A stretch of 64,000 bases of DNA, from positions 124,001 to 188,000 of the forward strand of contig OZ037872.1 in the NCBI GenBank assembly GCA_964035575.1. Reading direction: 5' to 3'. This DNA is from Rhynchopus sp. YZ270_cl-10 (taxonomy: Eukaryota; Euglenozoa; Diplonemea; Diplonemida; Diplonemidae). Below the pieces are notes generated by a model. The model was not told the DNA's origin and did no database searches. It worked only from the letters and a program-made list of their open reading frames with translations. Both the position numbers and the translations under genes were made by a program. How positions within the stretch are numbered: position 1 is the stretch's first letter; every line of letters starts with the position of its first letter. This document shows positions 15,001 through 19,071 of the stretch, one piece after another.

Positions 15001-16875
15001 AGGTGTTATCAAGGTGGCGACGATAGAGACCTTTGTGGACGACAAGTCGAGGTCGTTCTCTCTGAAGCACATGGCAGAGGTGTGCGAGGAGATCGGGTTC
15101 TCAAATGCATCGCAGGTGCACGCCTTTGTGAAGATGTTACACGACGCACCAAAGTCGCCAAACTGCCTGCAGTCGAAGTTGCTTTCACACCACACAGCCG
15201 CACCCTCGCCCTGCGGGGTGTACGAGAACTGGAAGAGCTCGTACGATACGTCTGTGATGCGAGGGTTCAATGGGAGAGTCGTGAAGAGCTTGGTGATCTC
15301 GCTAGCGGGCACACGTTGCATCGTAACGTGGAGCACCTCGACACCACCGAAACAGGCCATGTAGATGCTTTGCACTGCACCGTTCATCGCTGTGAGGATG
15401 TCGTCCGGGTCGTTCACACCTGACCCATCACCTGCAATACTGCACACCGTGGTCGTGGTAACGTAGAAGAGGACACGGAAGAGCGGGACCTCTGTATAGC
15501 TTGGTGCACAGTACTTTGGCACTGAGGATGGAGGCGCACAGTCTGCCCCTGTCGCGCATTCAGCGTCTGGACACGACGATGCGGTGCTGCCGTAGAGCCT
15601 GCAGTCCTCATCAAAGGCGCATGTGATCTCCGTCTTTGGGGTGAAGAGGTCCTCAAAGTGTGGAACGGGAAGGATTGCACGCTGTACGTTCACCTTGCTT
15701 GCGGTGGGGAGTATGGCGGTTATCTCGGGGTAGACCCCGTCGGTGAAGATCTCCTTCGCAACGAAGTCGTTGAGAGGACGGTTGGCGACGGCACCAAGCA
15801 CCACGAGGTCAACGCTCGCATGGTTGGCCCCAGCACGCACCTCTACCTTGCCCGCCACACACGAGGTCGTAGGAGCGTCCCCACTGCCTTTGATAGAAGG
15901 CACCCCTAAGGCAACCCTCTGCATGAGCACCTCCCATTCGGTTTGATAGTCTGAAGGGGCATTTGAGCTAGGCCTTGCGGTGCACTGCTGGTCAAAGGTG
16001 AATACGTACACCACAGTCGCATAGGTAAGATGGGTACTGCGTACGCAAAGGTTTGCCACTTCGTCGCCATTCTCGTCCTGTAGGTTGACAAACCCTGACG
16101 CACTACTACAGGATCCACAACGTAGTGTGCTTTGTTCACATCGGGAACTGGCATCACCAAAATGGGTGCAATCAGTATGCACCTTGCAGGTCATTAGATC
16201 GCTTCGTGGTTCCAGAACAACAAATCCTGCTGAAACCAGAGTAGGAGCCCCTAGATACGTATACAGCGCAGTATCGGCAAGCGCCGCAAGCTCGGCGTTG
16301 ACTGCCGCCTCAAATGCATCTTTGTCAAGCTTTGCCACGTCCACATTGTGGTGGGTAGTTCTGAAGACAATACCCACCATGGCACCACTGCAGTACTTCT
16401 CAATTTGTGTGACAACGTCGTCCTTCTCAGTGTACGCCACACCAAGATTCCCTAAGGCCCTATTCGCCGCAACCCACAGCAACGTATCATATGTGTCCTG
16501 CGGGTCAAAACAATCTGCCCCAGTACGCATCACCATCCGCACCGTGACCGGCAAAGACAATGCGGTTTCAGAGCAAAGCCTGCCGGAGTTGCTGTCGCAG
16601 TGGCATTCTGCTGGTCCTGGAACCATAGGTTGGAAACATACTCCTTTATCACCAAAGTGACGACACGAAATATCATCCTGACAGAAATGTCCAAACTCAT
16701 AGTTCGAATCTTCGTATGCCTCGAAAGGATACGGCGGCCAAGACTGTGCAGAGGCAGAGGGGAGGAGAAGGAGAAGGAGAAGAAGAAGAGAAGGCACCCC
16801 TAGAGGCTTGCAACGCTGTGGCGGGCGGGTGAAGCGGGGTATCGATGCTGCAACGTTTGGGAGGTCGGGTTGCAT
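1..16875 (-). CDS. giant secreted/surface cysteine-rich multidomain protein, C-terminus beyond window
   Basis: From the ATG at 16875-16873 the minus-strand frame stays open to base 1: 5,625 codons with no stop and no need for an intron. I read much of the frame triplet by triplet and found no stop. No closed ORF of 60 codons or more exists in this frame. The N-terminus is a 26-residue leader, then a nine-leucine core ending PSASAQS, which reads as a signal peptide. Next come nine cysteine modules (residues about 60-1450), a PTA tetrapeptide stalk (about 1571-2046) and a tenth cysteine module (about 2054-2085). Apple/PAN-like and WSC-like segments follow (about 2436-2925), then laminin-EGF-like (about 3829-3874) and EGF-like (about 4637-4666) cysteine clusters and a Pro/Gly linker (about 4906-4955). 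Such domains bind carbohydrate or protein on cell surfaces, so adhesion or capture is my inference. The next in-frame upstream stop precedes 17040 with no other ATG between. A missed 5' exon is possible. Confidence 0.85.
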   Translation of the reverse strand, partial: MQPDLPNVAASIPRFTRPPQRCKPLGVPSLLLLLLLLLPSASAQSWPPYPFEAYEDSNYEFGHFCQDDISCRHFGDKGVCFQPMVPGPAECHCDSNSGRLCSETALSLPVTVRMVMRTGADCFDPQDTYDTLLWVAANRALGNLGVAYTEKDDVVTQIEKYCSGAMVGIVFRTTHHNVDVAKLDKDAFEAAVNAELAALADTALYTYLGAPTLVSAGFVVLEPRSDLMTCKVHTDCTHFGDASSRCEQSTLRCGSCSSASGFVNLQDENGDEVANLCVRSTHLTYATVVYVFTFDQQCTARPSSNAPSDYQTEWEVLMQRVALGVPSIKGSGDAPTTSCVAGKVEVRAGANHASVDLVVLGAVANRPLNDFVAKEIFTDGVYPEITAILPTASKVNVQRAILPVPHFEDLFTPKTEITCAFDEDCRLYGSTASSCPDAECATGADCAPPSSVPKYCAPSYTEVPLFRVLFYVTTTTVCSIAGDGSGVNDPDDILTAMNGAVQSIYMACFGGVEVLHVTMQRVPASEITKLFTTLPLNPRITDVSYELFQFSYTPQGEGAAVWCESNFDCRQFGDFGASCNIFTKACTCDAFENPISSHTSAMCFRENDLDLSSTKVSIVATLITPVFALSTFSDYGDIFNSAAPPMSGFALNVAGLKAAFAAHFTDTDLPIVHSVYSLNERSVSNGGMLTIVAHLSDVRYSALNSTDGASFQDLSAFNAVLSTFPARVFANIELGVQIVPTLRNLANQQAKLCTSNAHCMLYGDELAKCVTGACICSAGFEKKGMGFCLAIGFPTELFRASGVFFADISGEGCNNNMVPNIDSVSVLGNWPKRSYRYFCALGKHSIAVNAPDIDGLDADSALNYVISEFAKIPLDDLAATESVAYEATIYGSGSLVTDLCNTNYECKVNGDLSASCVSGACVCTEGVTGFSTTTTLCAGSDPLGVKAVPPMQRLAVTVDYHLACTGADLPTLFLETRFLFEAVLHGIVKNFAYECVHSRLFRYHLSFAFAQRTEVLANLLSEVRLSAGNLGFQKPDYVRFRPQDEAFPAADTALPCQEDGACQSRGDNAARCVFGTSFACQCSSGFKSAGGSGPCYPENMEEPGNTLLSIRLRVKTAGVCPPIPVPGLAPNDADHEAFVRDLVVPGHSESSDISFGRYHCHPVNGKVTYMDAYYMNNIVPDSMTPASIKTSFASNLPSSMSFLGGVTTVVWETHYERDYDRFGTTAPSMCLTDEVCQQYGDSGAVCLARACVCSAAGVMMSGVCVKGPSSPLEQLPVVAKFEFLVRFSGSCANIDDTSLTKAAVLSYAETLVATTQDFFALGTVEAESFCSVGSPVIVVKVNNFFVEELGPYPGSFGHFTLTNAASVAASFTDAVHLATMFGTADAVKFILLKWYDEGVAKPFIPSPPSSLWCMVDQDCRTLGDLAATCDGQSCTCLTSGFTAVGSVGICAPGTPATDADIDVLLLLKAEQECDTQDFSSKPDLDALTAAFGPNANLYQGGTACIPQFDTALGVYVNPLKRVYMIVRHASAAVLNTKTASDLTEASPITFDYINIFGMERLDIPHRETEAPPTAEPTAIPTAIPTAIPTAIPTAEPTAEPTAIPTAVPTAIPTAIPTAEPTAEPTAIPTAIPTAEPIAEPTAIPTAVPTAIPTAIPTAIPTAEPTAEPTAIPTAVPTAIPTAIPTAIPTAEPTAIPTAIPTAIPTAVPTAEPTAAPTATPTAVPTLVPTANPTAVPTAAPTVAPPGATAVPTAIPTAIPTAEPTAEPTAGPTAIPTAVPTAIPTAIPTAEPTAIPTAVPTAIPTAIPTAIPTAEPTAIPTAIPTAIPTAVPTAEPTAAPTATPTAVPTLVPTANPTAVPTAEPTASPTLVPTAIPTTPPTAEPTAVPTAAPTLVPTANPTAEPTVAPTLAPTAIPTAVPTAEPTVAPPGATAVPTAIPTTTPTAEPTAVPTANPTAEPTVAPTLTPTAIPTAVPTAVPTAVPTAVPTAVPTAVPTAVPTAVPTAVPTAVPTAVPTAVPTAVPTAVPTVVPTAVPTAVPTAVPTSAPPAEISRVVTYCESDTTCKAMGDLGGKCKSGRCKCSSASDIEQLAILLNIPELSGLAFEHRTNDATGDTTYLCFPSRTFGVAAKGALLAVSVAVTWFAECSVYDTTLDQPLSTFFEFLMGGTVESLTASCASVTATAAMSSVHSNGGLPTSSISEVLNSELQLAALSPLGMPASIVGTVTGAVPIVSDASGVWSLHYEAEVPSTVGKGTVLKLVIDAGGSLAYFETFAKPKQGSVVVDGADVQIEWTDADGNSYRDQFTRDGTTSTGVHYCSSVTGLQHCGTVTATNLLFYAQIGGMDLPASSEGQPCPASHGYPSPSQGECCNVPYDGDTCKGGSLPCALPPCSKALSPEAAESFTALPNKGECFDAKRRQTVNGFEIPLLYQAMRIPDSRCRGECEATPLCTGYQLSEREAVPYCKIFIPAGDAELPRHWAFKVGSGGGRAPTGALPVTYSSQCHTRDTAVDEPVVMTPLGYGCCKVDKVDPAVPQTLPDEAACAAACLADEKCLSMQVASFDDIVGGVSAGVGCWHYKSGSTLDTRCGDTVCYTKNTQVSYRKSKACCYVDGASLYSHLKGAKDTCNADSILTVQQCEQQCKSQDLCHAFVVKDVAGCFECLLLTGFAEGFREAACTAPAEEECYVAEALPYSFDGSKACASEEDVIDSFPACAAAALQVLSGDYSVASSLESDIYPRGCWFNPTARTLHYNTQGGLVEAALTCPAAEGHCLSLCSRAEEEAEVSLYSGCYEHAVLQAEVVMEGPYVAHESEELSHALCFARCHDHLFYSLQVAAGGALECYCLDSLASVARTDEALCSPACSGFVATGTTYSCVHRRVRSSCSEEILQHSRCTDAHELLSITTLAECEEHCTADTACTFFSYSQTHARCETVHASCTPRYDHTATIYKKKVCALDLTTPPIITVPYRPVSSDEGGMCQDLAIDPHESDKLGFCGYPTKADLTCIASSTTGKVGPYNHNGRCTCGFGENLLGGCDPEDGLCVVLTPAPGIPPTPPPPPRPIQGKSLEIVGEYVGEGRCIDTLQNHFTEYVYCMNHSTTAYKGDLYYEGLCKEIAVEAGGSVCGVRGIQYKGRAVGGPECHLLLPFSKVPDAEYVVDAEVTFSLGRLGVSVATPAAGDDEAGFSCYIYYGGKCSKSDLCSGCTATDCRLVEGVCKKTDVHGDDIPCVSHCGEGAGFIGVCPAAKQAEYNLTEAPQATWLGSVRELHFTENVNVSKNGKQKEELHVFEYVFLADARSCEEAGYASVASEEECRMALCAVSDVDHFAALPSGSDEDVVSGRIPGGCTSRCSLGHHTQCQPSQVWFTPTSHAEDDCAVSAVHNIKCICKKDRGAVFSVTSEEQCEAKVARSSQEYYLQDSGDGCGAAHLITAGVESDFVVQDIHREEDCKEAACTLFGGEVAGSTTQYGGFNIKTAHGALPPYTGTDIGHQDWNGGCSITVLDSVPYGLWFIKKTLCSGYSTNDCTAVPGCKVVSDLCVPLRNKKTFCSQTNPCICRVTTTLKPGIVPPTPVTDPGQLTSSCPLYVDYKDSGWAQKCDPCAGSSSDAFCGTPDLPHTLTVDYEDNEIDLQESETWTHLYNAFSASNNGERIAPSVHYYTIKKHMLVGSAILGVMVDGVPNMDVTKGQFEKGRVQYHCRSPASEAAGHSVCTIAACGPLNIVVKAVSANARFTISVCLNGGKKPCPCEVPAADNIIHGKCVVTRPNRQLYYEPEEQDVAVPSTSCECDTNFGFSAAGEPPADCLQCEARTFPKFGSLKWDTTTLPPSVIHYIAPPCSLHCAQCGDTPCGSYNPYKEECDCLGNLKGATCEAPCDTGLYGLFCNETYVPLQSSFEHFFSPKRLQWTAPLWAIAENSALSLKVSGLQTELITSLQVRLSRGLHANVPRDMTPLAETPGVVDAAYYGPAVDDTTGGITLLLHVFRGNTVYVYGIVQKGGGCTLPTFSFKYKHRIREHYAGMGFSVCAGVFGDSWDTDFDDVLYVPGEVDPKGKDTFSGPSSRYLLFIKGEKVCMATGASSLVFRTTSSDISNMFGFPWTTSMELLYGVSQFSPFNPTRPDSCRFEGSKMCDKVASAWDAVSLVGSELVFISNVSTRTVPHFSSECCADSQQCVCAAGFLNTLSNGAFSAYQGDLHMPQALLQDFSDKSFKYGDTLNKVMKLTTPLHLVTRVTALAGVPDHYNLPTLIFEEYRLHMRCVSRDDVAGAEHVGTVASILSDMNMPASVEVGPASSMELFQVNGETVMRSKAGKTRRDDSLSLDVSTIGQDGLAFPLQNDRIYPVLLQCGDPVSPSDLAAVTALNDVLNVPSADFISALSNESKCVPSATGYLVGLHARGIAVGELAYSVRFNDVAVSREGVYRIRFVHEKSGTYGQSPPIIVTENHCDRASLGDAEECTLECTDKERNFDWTVSLCTVPAGRTLKWAQVTTLVSEGGGFVQYDIEVVQPCCYGRGLCCAGVYDCTGDHVPQPLAADLPPTLPASETRTRCNCIETAEGGYWDQRYECARCKLGYGGILCKTFDGPSTTQAVAGDTEAGLSDAYVFAVQGETPVNVTVTNRHGQDTDIWLSFLSCPGQESIGTKGNPAPGEIAVACSGNGVCSFNITSGQTYCQCELGWAGLACSEAVCSTRGTFTPEAKSAKCSCAHNRVDGSWSSAGTVCSNATCSGEAGADVHAPSDCVHLVGQDKLEPCEAGTPASRTFVRWSGLKTPRSEGVTYAALLLKLMPPNGPCGKDVPVYIYATHPEVAPLSTVTDTDGNPWHDGGVRCGVAGSGSDCVANAYNDAFTQICTCKDDYTCLLGRCVETNTTALCGGPPPGNVDTTERNADTLQGFPPIPSGTITLPPGTIDTPTPGTPSSGGGDPPPSGGGDPPPAGGDPPPSGGDPPPAGGDPPPSGGGDPPPPGGGGDTEAPAGNVCESSWQVDGVAPPMFFNEGVCKCVVTQETNDAANRNFCVDGACVPPVTQLRYTWTDKDVRDLPPSSTEELQYTLTNGTQLLFLGSVGLFYQGADTKNRTQEIVITEWLKGVLNGVQDDVMDLSFVIGYDSRECQPVFADISLEVAHKGSSEPSRLYLTTEREDLSAHQQGQPFYSLRSVTSIDALKDGIAEGAETLLRYVRDDEEESFARKGCLGCVTCPQEMFFQDAVDFVQVGAYVYFLAIADWESVPSQVRAVCGTPATMTSGSIFQGPRELFYTKGRAMDASLGSGKNATRFFATRAGSRLGDSGYPSSSSIPSMNIYTQAKELSVFPLKRGTAPHGYETDVLLFVASQHPGGDKWTQGPTLFKALINSTTGAPEKIQSISIDNHFVSYPTVVQGNGDAFVFYLAQGVDTSAKVEPGGDLKTKKSSFLYTTPTRLDVYMYDGVAERKMLGAAAPNVKLCSHAQAHPGFVLQKNGQSGGVETAFFIYDNGLGVQLYEWAVGGLPKPMILRDGESTYLVSEQTFEKGQNPLAIVGPYLVVPLRHLIEEESDEKGDGHFAEVLADGEPNGGEPKGGNGNGGSTPDLDSGCLSVPGCNGNNLLYQYQKRPRCLDTKRGHVRLYRVGRTHAGISVEVVPTPDMQADSTLLDPSNITPVSEAGN
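2011..2160 (-). repeat. DPPP(S/A)GG linker repeat in the giant protein
   Basis: On the minus strand this stretch reads as about six or seven copies of Asp-Pro-Pro-Pro-(Ser/Ala/Pro)-Gly-Gly(-Gly), at residues about 4906-4955. It is a flexible, proline-glycine rich spacer between cysteine-containing segments, and is distinct in sequence from the PTA stalk. Confidence 0.85.
8100..9575 (-). other. Apple/PAN-like and WSC-like domain cluster in the giant protein
   Basis: Residues about 2436-2465 contain CRGECEATPLCTGYQL and then YCKIF. Residues about 2521-2590 begin GCCKVDKVD with an AACAAACLADEKCLSMQ core. Residues about 2604-2640 contain CEQQCKSQDLCHAFVV, and about 2891-2925 contain AECEEHCTADTACTFFSY. 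These fit the C-x3-C-x5-C-x-(F/Y) core of Apple/PAN modules. Residues about 2785-2839 contain YSGCYEHA, ALCFARCHDHLFYSLQ and LECYCLDS, which is the pattern of a WSC domain. Both families bind carbohydrates or proteins outside the cell. The assignments rest on motif recall, not on a profile search. Confidence 0.55.
10740..12165 (-). repeat. PTA tetrapeptide stalk, about 118 tandem repeats
   Basis: A 12-bp repeat reads on the minus strand as x-Pro-Thr-Ala, with x mostly Val, Ile, Thr or Glu. The 5' part of the gene-sense array (11.1-12.2 kb) is rich in IPTA and EPTA. The 3' part (10.74-10.97 kb) is almost pure VPTA. A block of about 600 bp is itself duplicated: 11.05-11.6 kb and 11.6-12.1 kb share the same order of variants. 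The composition predicts an extended, probably O-glycosylated rod separating the N-terminal modules from the rest. The opposite strand is open as an AVGT-type frame, but that is a by-product of the repeat. Confidence 0.9.
12540..16690 (-). repeat. nine-copy cysteine-module array within the giant protein
   Basis: The translated minus strand shows a recurring module, roughly C-x4-5-C-x3-GD-x4-6-C-x3-5-C-x-C, followed by a 110-140 residue spacer of alpha/beta character. Copies lie near 16610-16690, 16090-16195, 15530-15635, 15085-15195, 14540-14625, 14100-14190, 13621-13713, 13090-13190 and 12540-12640, so the period is about 500 bp. Examples are LCTSNAHCMLYGD, LCNTNYECKVNGD, MCLTDEVCQQYGD and WCMVDQDCRTLGD. 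A tenth copy (YCESDTTCKAMGD) sits beyond the PTA stalk at about 10620-10715. The copies are divergent in DNA, so the amplification is old. The knot resembles a short EGF-like or knottin fold but I cannot assign it to a named family. Confidence 0.75.
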
Positions 16876-16904
16876 TTTGCGTTGGGGGGTTTGGTGTGAT
16901 TCAG

Positions 16905-16965
16905 ACAGGGGGGGAGAGTGGGTGGGGGGTGGGGGTGGGGGTGGGGCGGGTGGGAAACGGGCTGT
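16905..16965 (+). promoter_or_regulatory. G-run tract able to form G-quadruplexes, just upstream of the giant gene
   Basis: The plus strand carries at least eight runs of three or more G, separated by single bases, 30-90 bp before the giant gene's ATG. On the coding strand this is a CCCACCC-type pyrimidine tract. It could be a promoter element, a G-quadruplex or simply a low-complexity tract. Confidence 0.4.
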
Positions 16966-17181
16966 AGAGGATTGGATGTTTGAAATATTAGGGAGGGAAG
17001 GTGAAATATATCGGTTCCGCTTAGATCTCGAGAGTTTTGTTGCATTGCACGCTACTCAGGATGATTATTCCCTGAAGTACAGAAAAATGGGAGTGTCGGT
17101 GGACTAGATTCTGGAAGGAGTTCGTAAACCTTCCGCACACAAGACATCATCACACAATAACAATGCCTGCAAAATGGTTAG

Positions 17182-17349
17182 GGTCTGGGTAAGGGTAAGC
17201 GTAAGTGGAGCTTTGGAGACTTCCTGTTGGAGGATGTGCGCTGCAAGAAGTGCGGAGCTACACAAGACATCGAGTACAAGCACTCCATGCTTGACCAGGG
17301 CCTCTCCAGCGTCTCAGTTGCAAAAATAGTAACTCCGATAGGTAAGTAA
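17182..17349 (+). pseudogene. gene-like fragment or isolated exon with a CxxC motif
   Basis: An open plus-strand stretch of 55 codons has coding-like composition and contains KWSFGDFLLEDVRCKKCGA followed by TQDIEYKHSMLDQ. A CCGATAG/GTAAGT sequence near its end looks like a splice donor. The CKKC...DIEY pattern is faintly like the C-terminal zinc modules of DNA polymerase epsilon, but this is only a resemblance. No companion exon was found in the surrounding AT-rich DNA, so a relic is more likely than a gene. Confidence 0.3.
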
Positions 17350-19071
17350 AAGGGAAAAAAAGGTTTTTTCGTTGATTGCACAATTACCCTGTTGGAGGGG
17401 TGATTGGCGACCGTATCTGAGGAACTATTTCTCCTTTAAGCTACGCTTTAGGTATTTAAAAAAAAAAGTGGGGAGAGTGGAGGGCGCTCTTTTCTCTCTT
17501 CTTCGAAGACAAGCATTGAGGTGTTGATAGTGAGGGGGTGGTGGGGTGTGGGGGTGTGGGGGTGGTGGGGTGGTTTCGTCTGTCTTTTTTTCACACTGTC
17601 TTCTTCTGGTATTTTTTTTTCTCTCTTTTCGTAAATTTCCCCCCAAAAAAGAAACTCTTTTTTGGCACAGAGTCCTAACAGGGCGAGGTGGCGGGTACGT
17701 CTTCTCTCTTCCCTCATACCCCTCCTCATCCTTATCCCCAACCCTTGAGAGAGCTCGCATTTATAAATAGTGCAGCAAAAAAGTATTTCAAAAAAAGCAA
17801 AAAAAAGAAAAACTAAAAAAAAAACGACAGCCACGAAACAAGACTCGAAATAGAAAAAAAAAGAAAAACAACAACAACACCAACATCCCAAGATGAGAGG
17901 TCACACACATCTTTTTGAAGAACAAAAAAAAAAAAGAAGAAATAGAAAAAGAAAACAAAAAGCCTCAAAGAGCATTTTTCCCCCCCAACTCGGGGCGTTT
18001 CTGGGGATCAGGTCTTTTTTATTCTTGGCTTTTTTTTTGTTGTTTCTTGGTGGGACACCAAACACAAACATAAAAAGAACAGTTGTTTAGATAAACGTCA
18101 GCCCTCTCTCTTTCTGGATGCTGACCTTTTAGTCTAGTAAAGTGGAAACGCCCTTTGGGTGGTGGGGAGATGGAGGGGAAATAGGACAAATGGGACAGTG
18201 CTAGAATCGAAACTGTAGCGGTGGATGCATATAATGTGTGGCGCTGTGTACCACCGGAAGAAGAAAAAAAATGGTAGTGCTTGATGCAGGCACCTCCGAC
18301 TGACCTACATTACGCTAGAGCCGTTGCTTACAAAGGGAAAACTGTAAGTAGGGGTACAGTCATTTTTTCTCATCTTGTAAATAAGAGTGGGAAAAAAAGG
18401 TGAATAAAAGTGCCTTCCACCAAAGCCGGTTGCAACAGTGCACGTCCTGTTATTTCTTTTGAAAATAAAGGAGAATTCGAGAATGAAATTCCCGAAAATA
18501 AAAAACAACAAAAAACAACAGAAAAAAACAACAAAAAAAAAAACAACAATAAAACTGTAAAGGAAGTGATGAAAATAAAAAAAAGGCACCTCTTTTTTTT
18601 CCCTAAGAAGCTTTCTGTATTCGTACACGATTGCCTTCACGGCACGTAGCTACCAGTACATAGAAGAGGGGGGTGACGAAAATGCTTGAGTTTTAAAACA
18701 AAAAACTCTTGAGATCAGTTTCCGAAGAAAAAAAAAGATGATTTTTTTTGTGGTTTTTTCCTTCTTTTTGAGAAAAAAAAACCTGATTTTTTATTTATTT
18801 GATGAGTTTTGATGACATTGGGATTTCCTCCATTTTTCTCCTCTCTCTTTTTTTGTTGTTGAAAATCTGTTGGATTTTTTTTTTTTATCCGTCACATTTA
18901 AAAAAAAAGGGGTCGAAAAGCAGAAAAAAAAACGCATTTCTATTGGCACAAATCCCTCAACTCTAACCTCTCCATGATGAAAAAAAAAAGGGGCATTTTT
19001 CTTCTTTTTCTCTTTTTTTGATGATTTTGTTTTATTTTTTTTTCGTTCGCACAATATTTCCCTCACATTCC

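Larger units (their letters stand above)
16876..19071. other. AT-rich intergenic region
   Basis: Apart from the G-run tract and the 17.2 kb fragment, this is low-complexity DNA: long A and T runs, a second G-rich tract (about 17540-17575) and a copy of a short dispersed motif, TGCAGGCACCTCCGACTGAC, at 18283-18308. It recurs at 57488. No convincing gene was found. Confidence 0.7.
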
